This document shows, in pieces, positions 1 through 13,700 of a stretch of 64,000 nucleotides of DNA. Source of the stretch: Rhynchosporium graminicola (Eukaryota; Ascomycota; Leotiomycetes; Helotiales; Ploettnerulaceae). The DNA is taken from positions 124,001 to 188,000 of the forward strand of contig FJUW01000041.1 in the NCBI GenBank assembly GCA_900074885.1, read 5' to 3'. The notes beneath the pieces are model-generated. The model saw only the letters and a list, made by a program, of their open reading frames with translations, did no database searches and was not told the DNA's origin. The translations under genes were made by a program, and so were the position numbers. Position 1 is the first letter of the stretch. Each line of letters begins with the position of its first letter.

Positions 1-1619
1 AGATGGTCTTCCCCTTTGCACCCGTACATTTGTGCAATCTTCTCGTAGCTCACATCCTAACTAGAATTCGCAGCTTCCGAGACCAATACTGTAGAACTCT
101 TCTTCATTGTTTTTCGGTGAGCTAGAGGTCAAACTTTGGGCTGTCGCCTTGTCACACCTCTCCATTGTTGAAGACGAATCAGGATATCCTTCCCCTATCG
201 GAACAGGGTCTCAACTTCTAAAATCGCATGATGATTTGCCATTAAAGCGCAGTTCCTTCTCGCAAGATGAAGTTCCTCATCCTCAGCCCAGCATTGCGCA
301 CGTGTGAGCGTCTAGATGGAGCCATGGGTGCTTCACTGGCGAAGGACTCTGTGATAAGTCCATTACGCTTGCTCCTCCGAACCCATGGAGAGTTCCACCA
401 TATCTGGCCGTGCTATACTTACTGTATGTGAATTATTGCATCTACTTTACTATCAGTGTGAAAGTCGGTGTAAAAGCTTCATCTTTCCAGACCCACCACC
501 GTACTATGCCACCAGTTTGCAAAAGCTTAACTCTGTCGGAATGCGACGACCGGGAAATCTTGATGACAGCATCCTAAGTTCCCAACTCGGATCCTCGCAA
601 GAATATATACCCATAATCTGATCTAGTCCGCAAGCGAGCACCGTATAATTCTCGGCACTTTATGTTCCTGCGATGTCTCCTTGGAGCAGTACTTACTGGA
701 AGCAAATACATCATGAAGCCCAGGCCGATGACTAACTAGGCATACAATGGAGGAGCAACAAGCTATCGTGGGTCAACTTCTCCAAGAAGACCTCCCATAG
801 TCTTAACCAGAGCTTCATTTACGTACCCGCAAGCTGCTACAGGTACTGCATATCATCAGTGCCTGTCTCCAAATGAGTTGGGTAAATGGGTTACGGCTAA
901 GCACAAAGGCCTCCAGCGTTTGTCGTTTCTGCGTCTTCATCATGGAGTACGTATAATGTACTCCATATATCAACCAAATACCACCTTCACCTAACCTCCC
1001 CCCCTCCCCCCCCCGCCGAGAATCTGGACTCTCGCTTCAGTTCCTTGATCTGTATCTCAAATCTGTAAGAGGCAGGGCAGGGCAGCAACAAGCGACCCCT
1101 TATGAAAGCCCAGGCCGAGGCGCCTAGATAAGGTTCTGACGAGAAGGCAGGATGGGGAGGGACCTCCGAGAGCCCATAGTCCAGCGTTGTCGTATGTAAT
1201 ACCATATTCATTACATACCTATAGGTGTATATATGTGTGTAAACATGTATGTGCATATACTCATGTATTTATGCAATCATGCAAGCTTCCAAGGGATTGT
1301 ACACATGGCTTTTATGTTCACAGCAAAAAACATAATGCACATCTGGCGTAGTAGTCAGAAACAAATTGTAGATAGATGGTCACAACACGCTCGCTACACG
1401 TTCGGTTATTGTACGGCTCACCATCTCATGCACCTGTGCGTTGGGCCGGGTCCTGGACTCAGATAGACTCCCCTCCCCTCTCTCCCTCGTGTTCCTACTT
1501 ACTTGATCAACGCGACACGCAACACCCTTCTACCACCTACTCAAGTACCAATATCGAAATAAGGAAGAGGAAGCTCCTTCGACGTCTACAAGCTACCTGA
1601 CCCTTAGTCCACCGTTACA
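1..1619. other. Gene-free left edge
   Basis: No convincing gene is seen here. Small open frames occur on both strands but none has a recognisable motif or a plausible exon chain. There is a C-rich tract near 991-1012. The stretch from 1480 to 1619 is pyrimidine-rich and probably belongs to the promoter and 5' UTR of the gene starting at 1620. Confidence 0.5.
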
Positions 1620-2675
1620 ATGACCGAATCCACCCCCACAAAGCCAACGTATTCCAATGACCCCATCCTTTACCTCTATACATCCCTCACCTCTGGCTCC
1701 TCGCATATCGTCACCGCTACCTCGCGGATGGAGACCATATTGAAAGCAAATCGAATTCCTTTCAAGGCAATCGATATCGCGACAGATGAGAAGGCACGCA
1801 TGCTTTGGGGCCGGAGAGCTGGGAAGGATGAGTCTGGACGGCAGAGGAAGATACCCGGGCTCGTACAGATGGGACTCGTTGTAGGAGTAGGCAGGCTACG
1901 CCTCCTAAGCCCCAAACACAAAGGCTGACGACTGTAGGATCTTGTAGAAATCGAGGACTGGAATGAATATGGGGAATTGAAACAACACGTTACTATCGTT
2001 CCTGTTCCTGGAGCTCCGGTCGCGAAAATACTCCCCAAAACCATAGCTACGTCTGCAAAGGCCTCGGGCTTGCAGGAGAATAAGAAGCCTGAGCCGTCAG
2101 CACCTGAAGCCCCAATTTCTTCCGAAACAATTAAAGCGGCTGCCACTGAAGCTTCTCCAGCTTTAGTATTCAGACAAATTGGAGAAGAAGCTGCTCAGAA
2201 GGCGAAGGATGGCAAGAGAAAGGCCGCGAAAACCTTCACTGGAGTTGGTCAAGCAGATGCTCTGCAGGAATCAAGGGAGCCAAAGGAGTTGAATGATACG
2301 AAAGTTGTAGAGAAGAAAGAATCAAAGGAGAACATACCGGCCCCTATCGCTGTTCCGGAAAAGGAAAGTGAGGCACCCTCAATCGAAAGCGTAGGATCAC
2401 TCCAGTCACCTACCTCGACAGCCTGGAGAGGAACCTCGGACAAGAAACATACGCCACGTAACTCTATCGACAAGGTAGAGTCTGTACAATCGCCTAATTC
2501 CACAGCATGGAGACCAACAGACGTCGACCCTCCGGTCTTGACTCACAGGGGATCGTCTATTTCTCAGGCTTCGGCGGAGGAAATCAAGAAGGTTGAAAAG
2601 GCAGAACGTATTTCTGAAGAAGAGGAAGATGAAGATGAAGACGAAGAGGAAGATTCTTCTGATGAGGAGCGATGA
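1620..2675 (+). CDS. SH3BGR-like thioredoxin-fold protein with acidic tail
   Basis: Two exons are inferred: 1620-1880 and 1938-2675, with a 57-bp GT-AG intron that removes an in-frame stop, giving about 332 aa. Residues 14-105 resemble the SH3-binding glutamic-acid-rich (glutaredoxin-like) fold: a first strand (ILYLYTSL), a helix, then IPFKAIDIATDE, a GLVQ stretch, and after splicing DLVEIEDWNEYGEL. The glutaredoxin CxxC is absent, as is usual in this family, so redox activity is not expected. The rest is low-complexity and charged, with a twice-repeated motif around QSPxSTAWR (near 2397-2430 and 2472-2508) and a C-terminal run of Glu/Asp/Ser. The acid tail matches the family name. The function in fungi is not established; an adaptor role is likely. 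A donor 6 bp downstream (1887) would also keep the frame. Confidence 0.8.
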
Positions 2676-3333
2676 ACGATTACAGAAGTGTCCTGTCTTT
2701 GAGACCCGTACTGACTGATGACATTTCATCCAGCTGTTGAATGAGGCGCTTTAGGTCGACATGGCTTCGGTTTGCAAATGAACGTTGACAATCGCGCCTG
2801 CTGAAATCCACCACACCCACAACATGCGAGAAACTAAGCCAGCACTCTGCTACACGTCTCTATCCTGAAGCTCAGCTGAGATAGACTGCTTTACCTGCTT
2901 CGTCGATAACTGTGTCATTGGTCACATAGAAGATTGGGGCAGAGGGCAGCATGTGTCGTTTCAGAGGCCCATTAGATATCAGGCATGCCATTAAGCCAGT
3001 CTGCTCCAGCTCATTGCCCTATCGAGAAGTGCAACTCCAATGATAAAACAATCACAAATTAATGCCTTTTGTTTCTCCGTGTGCGCCGCCGCCTTTCGCG
3101 CTTTTCTTCGTACCGCACCTTTGTCCAATGTTTGCGATTGTTGCGCTCTTCAAAGCCCATGAAAGCATCAGCCGCATTCGGCCCTCTTCACACAATGGAA
3201 ACTGTCAGCTTACAATCGAGTCGATGGTCAAGAACCCTTTTGAATCTCGCTTTAAGTATTGTGTACATGCATTTTTGAGGTCCTCATTTCTTCAGAACAA
3301 ATTGTGCCTCGTGAAGCTGCGGATCTCACCAGT
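2676..3333. other. Intergenic, nothing seen
   Basis: This holds the 3' flank of the SH3BGR-like gene and the promoter side of the amidoligase-like gene. No gene, repeat or RNA was recognised. Confidence 0.5.
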
Positions 3334-4989
3334 ATGTCCAGTGCCTCTAGCTCAGAGCCACTGAGTGCTCCCACTTCATTGAGCACGAATGACTTGACAT
3401 ATGGCGTCGAACTCGAATTCGTTTTCGCCTTCCGTGAAGATTTGATTGTCTTTACTAATGATGCCGACTATACAGTCTTAAAGGACATTCCCTATTCAAC
3501 CCGACAACTTAGATTTAGCCGAATCAATTCCACATTCTCGCCCAACCGAAGTCACAATAGCTGGGTTGTTCAATCCAGCAGATCTGACCACACAGGAAAC
3601 AAGCTCCTACAGCCATGGGGCAAAGAACCGCTACAGATCGTCGCGAATGTTTTGAGGCAAAACATCCCAGCCTTTGTAGGCTTGAATGCTTCTTGGGACC
3701 TCGACATCCTGGATACATTAGACAACAGTACCAAGAAAACCCTGAACTGGAAGAACAGATATCAGTGGAGAATCACTAAAGATCACTCGGTATGCGGAGT
3801 TGGATCGCAGAACCTTGATACTTGGCTTCCTGGTAAGAGCATCCAGGCAGATGAATGGGACTCGCTTGGAGTCGAACTTATATCACCTATCATGAACTCA
3901 AATACACCGGGTGATATGGTCCGAATCGAAGAAATAGTGAACGCACTTGCGAAAGATTCTCCTCGGACTGCAGCTTTCATCACAAACCAGTGCGGACTCC
4001 ATGTGCATATCCAGGGACCTAATTCCTTACAATTTCAAACAGAGCTCAACATGTCTGAAGACGATGCCGAGCGGTACAAAGCCAAAGTTTGGGCAGAATT
4101 CGCTCTAATACTCCTAGTTTACGAGGACGAAACTGCTCGCTTACACCCTCCATGTCGACGTCCAGGACATCCTAATGCTTAACACCAATTCCAAAGCAAT
4201 CGACTCGGCTTCATGAAGGAAGATGTGGCAAATGTTTTCCCTAGCAGACTCGTTGGTCCTACTGTGGGGACCTCGATTAACGACTGTATTGGAGTCGACT
4301 GCTCGACCAGAGCAATCAGCCAAAAAGCCTCGATCCCTGTTATACGTCAAGGGCTGAGCAATTACTCCGACTCGGACATTGTCGCCCTACTGAATTGGCC
4401 AAGAACACTCCGTGCAGGTGAATATCAGAAGGTATATCGGGATCTGGGAGATAAAGATCGCCAGTACGTATCGTGGAGATCCATTTCTCCTTTCTTCAAA
4501 TTCATACTCTTCTCTTGTGACATGACTTCTCTTTTCCCTAAGACATCTTTGGACAAGTAACTACTGATGCATATTGAATGTAGGGTCAATATGACCTACT
4601 TGATGCGCACGCCCAATCTCCCTCAAACTATCGAGTTTAGGCAGGCAAAAGGATCTCTTAAAGGCCCAGATATCAAACACTGGGTCGAATTCTGCATTGG
4701 ACTTGTTCGTCTTGCTCATGTCTACGCTGCGGACCCTGCACTATTTCCTGTCAAAAACTGGCGTGATGTGAGACTGCCAAACGGCTCGTTTGAGACGAAT
4801 CGAATTAATGTCTTTGATCTTATGCGGGACGTGGGTTTGAGCGCTGAGGCTATTGCTTATTGGGAACAGAAGATATCTACATACAGAGCATTCAGAACCA
4901 ATGATGAGCACGATAGGCTTGATGACGAGGTTCCGCCAAAAGACTATGTCAGTTCAGGAGATGGCTCCGGTGGATCTCTTGGCAAATAA
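3334..4989 (+). CDS. Amidoligase family protein, interrupted by an in-frame TAA
   Basis: The translation resembles fungal proteins of the Amidoligase_2 family (gamma-glutamylcysteine-ligase/GAT-like fold), predicted to form amide bonds on peptides or small molecules. The substrate is unknown. Visible signatures: YGVELEFVF near the N-terminus, the HVHIQG motif (about 4000-4018), LHPPCRRPGH (about 4141-4170) and IEFRQAKGSL near the C-terminus. One intron is inferred at 4464-4583 (GTACGT...TAG), which joins RQ to VNMTYLMRTP. The frame upstream and downstream of 4180-4182 is the same and reads as continuous conserved protein, but a TAA sits there. No in-frame intron with good sites removes it without cutting conserved sequence. 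A single C-to-T change of CAA would create it, so this may be a recent pseudogene, a sequencing error or, less likely, readthrough. I chose the ATG at 3334; an upstream in-frame ATG at 3259 is possible. Confidence 0.7.
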
Positions 4990-7118
4990 CTTAGAGACGA
5001 AAATGAAGTTGGGGACGAAGAAGAGACTAGAGAGAAGAAGCAAAAGTGAGATCAGACTCCACATCATGGGACGTTAGTCGAGCAACACTAGATCGTTCAG
5101 CGTGCATCTTGCTGGTTTCACACGCGAAGACTGTTTCGTTTCCTTTTGTCGAAAGAATTTGCTAATGCCTGGCAGCTCCGCTCACAAATCTTGGCTATAG
5201 TGAAATCCTTTCATTTACATTCGTCGTTCTGGCAGACCTATTTCCCCAGATTCCCTATTCCGCTCCCTACGACGGCCTCGGTGATACCAAAAACAACACT
5301 GTCCAGATGAAATCACGAAATTTGATGGTTCCAGTTGAACAATTTAATTCTTAACCCCGAAAACCGGATGCGTATAGAGACCAACCGTTGGGTCCGAGAT
5401 CTCTTCGGTACAATTAGAGTTGGTGTATGTCCCTGCAACAGCCTTGTCCAAGCCATGAAAGCACAGCAGCTGTGCTCGCTCTTTGCTTGGATGCCAGCCT
5501 ACGAGGTACACCCAGAGGTAGGGCAACCAACATCACGGAAGACTATTTAGTACATGTGATGCGGCATCAGACACAGGAGCAGTGCAATAATGTGTGCGTC
5601 TCATCTGTGGAGAATCAGAATCACAAGACGGCGAGACGTGCTGGAGGTATACACCTGCAGCAATTGTGGGTGCAGAATCTGTAAGTGAGCTACAGCCCGG
5701 CAAACGCTTTTCAAAGAGGTCGATGAAAGAGTCTGAGACCAGCTGCGGATATTGGGCGGACATTCAATGTGTCGAAATGGACGGCAGGATTGTACAAGGG
5801 CTTGGGCCTTAGTTAGGTCATCTAAAAGACGGATTTGTTCATTGCCAACGGTGGCTAATAATTCCAAATTTGGCGAGGCCTCGTTGCGTTACAACACATT
5901 CTGTCAAATTCTTTGTACAGCGGATTGAACTGCTTATGTCTTTCGGAGATTGTGTTCTAATCGCACGTTATGAGCAGTTCATGCAAAATAGCTTCCTGTC
6001 TGCTCTGGATCCACTTGTAGTTTCATAGGTCAATGAAGCCGCCCCGAGTAATACTCAAATCCACATTTGGACTTCACAATACTCACGGGTAAATATGATA
6101 CTTTGAAGCTGTGCACGTTTTACCTTGCCACAACAGCATAGACTTTAGCCCATCTTTAAGCTTTGTGAAAACTACGGAGGACCACACTCGAGTCGTCGTT
6201 GGGACGAAGTCACGTCATAATTCTGCGACTTCAAACTGCAGATAAAGTTTAAACTTGGACTTGCAGGACGGCCTTTACTTGGACATTAAACTTGACGTGC
6301 CGAGCGACTTTGCACACCAAGCCAAGCCTCGATATGGAGATAGTAAACAAAGGCAGAATGTTAACAAATACTTGTGGCAACGTTTGGACAAAGGCCGGTC
6401 AGACCAGCTTTTCCGTAACGAGTCTAATTTCAAAGCCTTCTTCTCAAGAATTGTGAGCTGCTCTTTTTCAAATCGTTCGCCCATGCTCTGAGTATATGTA
6501 TGCAATTGACCGGCAGTCCGATGGAAGAGATGTTTACAAAGGCTATCGGATATCCTCAGATCACAATCGAGAAGAAATTCCTAGTCGCATGCTTACCCCG
6601 ATGAATGTAGCCTTAGTATAAGTTTGGTAGAGAGAAGCCCAAAAATCGTTCATCTGCAACAACTAGCCAAGAACAAAAGTAGATATGGTTTATAAGAAGT
6701 CTATTCGGGATCCAGAATGTTTAGAATTTTCATCCGAAACACGAAATACAGCGATTGCATAAAATTGAAGCAGATTTCTTTTAACTCCTCTCGGACAGCA
6801 AGTCCACCACGAATCTTGCAGCTGGTCTCTCAGACTATCAACAATCGAATAATGAGAAGTTGGTTACCTGAGGTAGGTAGGTAGGTAGGTAGGTAGGTAC
6901 AATTACATATCTAGTTGGTACGGTGGGGTAGCGTACACGTGATACCGACGGCGGCGCCTCAATGTGCATCTTGGCAGTCGCCGTGCCCATGACCTATCTC
7001 GAGATTTCTCACTGCGTTCGCATTTGCTCTCGGTATAAATGCCCAAACAGCCACGTGCAAGCCTGCCCATCGCAATATCGAACGGAAGAGAAGCCTTCCG
7101 TGGCGTATCTGGTGAGCC
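4990..7118. other. Intergenic region with short relic frames
   Basis: Several 60-90 codon frames overlap on both strands around 5335-5870 and 6255-6505. None shows a family signature or joins into a sensible gene. They may be remnants of decayed genes. A tetranucleotide repeat lies at 6871-6899. Confidence 0.4.
6871..6899. repeat. (AGGT)7 microsatellite
   Basis: Seven consecutive AGGT units lie about 220 bp upstream of the J-domain gene. The same tetranucleotide recurs at 36568-36609 and, in shorter runs, throughout 15.1-17.3 kb. Confidence 0.95.
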
Positions 7119-7870
7119 ATGACTATCACGCCCGTGAAAGCTGACGATGATATCGACGAACTTGAAGCTCTAGCATATGAGGAGAAAGAATACCTCAAAG
7201 TGAGTCTCTCTCACCAGCCATTTACCTACATCCACTGACATGTATCTTCACAACAGGATGCAGAAATTGACCGGATCTTGAAAGCGTTCCGTCTGGATGC
7301 GTATGTATCACCATCGCTGGGCTACTGCAACATTGCTAATCAATTTACAGTTACGCAGTCCTTGATCTTCAACCCGGTGTACCTGAATCTGACATCAAGA
7401 AATGCTACCGCGTCAAATCCCTCCTGATTCATCCTGATAAAACCAAAAACCCCCAAGCACCAGATGCTTTTGATCGGTTGAAGAAAGCACAAACGGAGCT
7501 TATGGATGAGAAGCACCGTGAGCGTCTGGACGAAGCTATCGCAGATGCACGCATGCTCCTGATTCGCGAGAATAAGTGGACAGTGGATAGCCCAGAGCTG
7601 AAGACCGATTCATTTGCTAAGGATTGGAGGGAGAAAACCAAGATGGTCCTGATTGACAACGAGCATAGAAGACGTAGACAAGTGAAGGCTCAGATGCAAG
7701 AGGAGGGTCGAGAGCAGAAGAAGGCGGATGAGGAGCTGGATGCTAGAAAGAGGAAGAGAGAGCATGAACAGGATTGGGAGAGTACGAGAGACCAGCGAAT
7801 TGGAAGCTGGCGAGACTTTCAGAAGGGTGGTGACAAGAAGAAAAAGAAGAAAGTCAAGCCACTAGGTTAA
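7119..7870 (+). CDS. J-domain protein, DNAJC8/Spf31 type
   Basis: Three exons are inferred: 7119-7199, 7257-7300 and 7351-7870, with introns GTGAGT...CAG and GTATGT...CAG, coding for about 214 aa. The J domain starts near residue 43 (YAVLDLQPGVPESDIKKCYR) and contains the HPD tripeptide in LLIHPDKTKNP, which stimulates Hsp70 ATPase activity. The C-terminal half is a highly charged helix/coiled coil ending in a Lys-rich tail (DKKKKKKVKPLG), likely a nuclear targeting signal. This layout (short acidic head, J domain, charged helix, no CxxC zinc finger) matches human DNAJC8 and fission yeast Spf31, which co-purify with the spliceosome. A role in Hsp70-assisted snRNP remodelling is inferred from the family. 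The start is the first ATG in frame with the conserved head. Confidence 0.88.
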
Positions 7871-8582
7871 AAGGCGTCTCTGCTCGGCGTTCTTAGAGGT
7901 CAGTAGTGCTATCTGTATCTTTCAATTCAAGCCAAATCTACCAAGCACCTAGATGTACGTATGGCATTTCGGGCGTTTGAAGGGAGTGAGGACAAGTCCA
8001 AAAGATGCATCATCTGCATCCGTCACTTGTACGCATAATCGACCTCCTACCACGCCAAATTTCATTCCATCCCCGCTTTCGTTCTCCGAATCTACACAAG
8101 CAATTGATGTGCCAGGCGTATGGCTGCACTTCCTCAAGGATGCCCTGTTTCGCGCGGCGAGACAAAACATGCGAGAGTTTGAGATCATTTCTTGCGACGG
8201 AAAACAACACAGCCCTATCCTGCCTGCCATCCAATAATTGCGAAACTTGCCAGAGTTCGGATATGCTCCTGCGTCATGTTTAGAAGCTACGCTCAAATTT
8301 AATTATGCCATTCAAGAGCGATGAGATGCACAAACCAGCCAGGAATCTCCGCAATAAATCTGTTACGAGTTTTGTCTCAGGAAACATGGTAGACAATATA
8401 ACATGAACAAGTTGCCCCCCATGTCTACTCTGTACAATTCTTTTGAAGCAACGCTCTTTTACAGTCTACTTTGCCGTACGGTTTCTTCCATTCGTTCAGA
8501 TACTGTGTCGCGTTCTTTTAAACGCGGGTAATCAATCATTTCTATTTGTCTTGCCTCCTCCAAACCTGCATATAAAAATACA
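7871..8582. other. Intergenic, nothing seen
   Basis: Overlapping sense and antisense frames around 7950-8296 have no recognisable family and look like chance frames. The last 150 bp is the probable promoter of the repeat protein gene. Confidence 0.45.
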
Positions 8583-10013
<1,431 letters not shown>

Positions 10014-10749
10014 AACGGACTTTCTATTATTTTGTGGTGTTGACTCATTGACGAAATGAGGATATCGAAACATCGAAATCTTCAAAAGATAGATATAGGG
10101 AGGTGCAAGTTGGAGTTTGGAGCGACTTGGTGTTTTGCATACTATTTATAGCATTGAAGTTTCATATTAGGATCCAGTGCAGAGTTTCTTCAAGCTTGCA
10201 TGTAGTAGGATCGATCGAGGCTTTGATTTTGGGTACGAAGATGCACAAATATTCATATATAGTTCCTTATGATTGTCCCAATGAACTGGCGTTCATACCT
10301 AGACTAGAAAGTTACGTAGAAGGAAAAAGTTGACTAGAGAAAAGTTGAAGAGAAGGAGGATTTAATCCCAATAACTGTCTCCTGCTTGCTCGCGTAGGTA
10401 TTTCTCCGAAGAGTGCAATGAATGATAGCTGAGATCCTGATCAAAACCACCGAAATTCTCCATCAAATTTCCAATCAATACCCAATTCTTTTCTTGCACA
10501 CTGTGGTAGTCAATAGCTCCGAAATGAATTACTTGTTCTTCTATTACCTCACGGAGTCGCAAAGTGGTAGTTGCCTCCTCAAGTCGGACCAATTGAGTTA
10601 GCTGGTCTTGTCTCAGTACTAGCGCAAAACCTTAAGTTTATGGCAGGCAAGGCTGGCTATTGAGGCCTGGAATTGACTAACATGCTTTTAACATCCAGAA
10701 TTCGAATCATTAACATACAAGCTGTCGTCCCAGACGCAACTCAGAAAAT
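10014..10749. other. Intergenic, nothing firm
   Basis: A reverse-strand frame at 10362-10592 has no ATG and no family resemblance. The region lies between the repeat protein gene and PRP22 and contains the PRP22 promoter. No RNA or repeat was seen. Confidence 0.45.
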
Positions 10750-13700
10750 ATGGACGACCTCGAGTCTCTTGAGCTGCTATCATTGGTTTCGAGGGTAACC
10801 TCTGAGCTACAGAACCATCTGGGGATCAGCGACAAGACGCTGGCTGAGTTCATTATTGCGCAGCATTCGCAATGCAAATCCCTCGAGGAATTCCGAACCA
10901 AGCTGGATGCAATGGGGGCGGACTTCCCATTAAGTCTCATTGAGAGTGTGGATCGCCTGGTGCGGACTATGCACCCGAAATTCAAGGGCATGAAGACGAT
11001 GGAGGGGGGCCGTGAGGAGAAGACCAAAGTCTTCAAGGGACTTGCAATGCCAGACATGGACATCAACTGGCAAGATGATGTGATGAACGATGCCGCAAAA
11101 CCTGGAACAGATGCAATCGACGATACTCTGGCCTTGCTAGAAGGCTTAGAAGGTAAAACGAGAACCGAGAAGCCTACCCGGTCAAGCCGTAAGAGAAGTC
11201 GAAGCCCCGACGAAGATTGTGACAGAGGTAGAACTCAAAAAGATAAATACAGGGCGCGTTCACAGTCGGTGGATGAGAAGAAAGCGAGGAACAATGGGCG
11301 TCGGGAAGAAGATGAGTTTGGTCGCTCAAGGAATGGGCACAAGAGCAGTCGGCGTAGGAGGGAGGAAGACGATTCGTTCAGACGGCCACCAACACCTGAG
11401 ATCGACGATGAGCCAATAAATTTCAAAATCTACAATGGCCATGTGACGGGAGTCAAGGACTTTGGCGCATTTGTTAATATACATGGAATCAAAGGAAAGG
11501 TTGACGGGCTTGTTCATGTGTCGGCTTTGGTAGAAGGTCAACGTGTCAATCACCCCTCTGATCTCGTCACCAGAGGTCAGCCAGTCAAGGTCAAGATCAT
11601 CAAAATAGAAGGTTCGAGGATTGGACTTTCTATGAAGGACGTTGATCAGGAGACTGGAAGAGATCTGGCTCCGCAGGCCAGGATACAATCCGGCGCCAAC
11701 TCGGAACAGCTTGGAGGTTCCAAGGATGGGTACGGCCTCATCGACGATAAGGTGCTTGTCTTTGAGGGCGACATGAGCAATCCCCGAGGAACGCGCAAAA
11801 GGATGACCTCCCCGGAGCGGTGGGAAATTCGTCAACTTATCGCGTCTGGCGTTGCCAAGGCATCAGATTACCCAGATCTGGACGAAGACTATAACGCTAC
11901 TCTTAACGGGGAGGGCGAAATGGAGCTGGAGGAGGACGTCGATATTGAACTCCGTGAAGAGGAGCCACCATTCCTCGCTGGCCAAACCAAACAGTCATTG
12001 GAATTATCTCCTATTCGAGTAGTCAAAGCCCCTGATGGTTCCATGAATCGCGCAGCAATGGCTGGAGCTACCTTAGCCAAGGATCGGAAAGAATTGAGGT
12101 CACAAGAAGCACAGGACAAGGCAGCTGAAGAGGGTTCCAAGCTTGATCTGTCAGCGCAGTGGCATGACCCTATGGCGCATCCTGATGAGAAGAAGTTTGC
12201 CAGCGATCTCCGGAGCATTAAAGCGAATCCAGCGAACGAGTCGGTACCCGAGTGGAAGAAGGCAACGCAGAGCAAAGACCAGTCTTTTGGTCGACGAACG
12301 GATATGACCATCAAGCAGCAACGAGAATCTCTTCCTGTGTACAGATTTAGGTCAGAGCTGATCAAAGCCGTGCACGCGAATCAGTTATTGATTGTAGTCG
12401 GAGATACTGGTTCCGGCAAAACAACACAGCTAACGCAGTACTTGGCGGAAGCTGGGTTTGCTAACGATGGCATCATCGGCTGTACTCAACCTCGCCGTGT
12501 TGCTGCTATGTCAGTTGCAAAGCGTGTTGCAGAAGAAGTTGGGTGCGAGCTGGGTCAGGAGGTTGGATATACAATTCGATTCGAGGACTGCACTACTCCT
12601 GCAACTAAGATCAAGTACATGACTGATGGTATGCTACAACGTGAGATTCTCATGGATCCTGACCTCAAGAGGTATTCTGTCATCATGCTTGACGAAGCCC
12701 ACGAGCGTACTATATCGACGGACGTGCTTTTTGCATTGTTGAAGAAGACTATCAAACGGCGGCTGGATTTAAAGGTTATCGTGACCTCGGCGACTCTTGA
12801 CGCTGACAAGTTCTCGGCCTATTTCAACGAATGTCCTATTTTCTCGATTCCTGGGCGGACTTTCCCTGTCGAGGTCATGTATTCGAGAGAGCCAGAGTCC
12901 GATTATCTAGACGCCGCTCTCGTTACTGTTATGCAAATTCATCTGACAGAACCTCCCGGAGATATCCTTCTCTTCTTGACAGGCCAGGAAGAGATCGATA
13001 CCAGTTGCGAGATTCTCTTCGAACGTATGAAAGCTCTCGGACCAAGCGTCCCAGAACTTATCATCCTCCCAGTCTACTCAGCATTGCCAAGCGAGATGCA
13101 AAGTAAAATCTTTGACCCCGCTCCTCCCGGGTGCAGGAAAGTGGTCATTGCCACAAACATTGCCGAGACATCTATCACAATCGATCACATCTACTATGTT
13201 ATTGATCCTGGGTTTGTCAAACAAAATGCTTATGACCCAAAATTAGGTATGGACTCCCTGGTCATTACTCCAATTTCGCAGGCACAGGCCAAACAACGTG
13301 CTGGTCGCGCCGGAAGAACAGGTCCTGGAAAGTGCTTCCGTTTATACACGGAATCTGCCTTCCAGTCTGAAATGTTGCCAACGTCGATTCCCGAGATTCA
13401 ACGCCAAAATCTGTCGCACACGATCCTGATGCTTAAGGCCATGGGTATCAATGATTTGCTACATTTCGACTTCATGGACCCTCCACCTACAAACACAATG
13501 TTAACAGCCCTGGAAGAGCTTTATGCATTGTCGGCTTTGGACGACGAAGGCCTCTTGACACGATTAGGTCGCAAAATGGCAGATTTTCCAATGGAGCCCT
13601 CGCTTGCCAAGGTTCTGATCGCTGCTGTCGACCTTGGCTGCTCTGATGAGATCCTCAGTATTGTTGCAATGCTTTCGATGCCATCGGTCTTTTATCGCCC

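Noticed and set aside
7949..8296. Overlapping sense/antisense frames of about 90-115 codons
   Set aside because: Both look like chance frames in non-coding DNA, with no motif and no intron signals.
10362..10592. Possible small gene on the reverse strand
   Set aside because: The frame has no ATG, no splice partner was found and no family is recognised.
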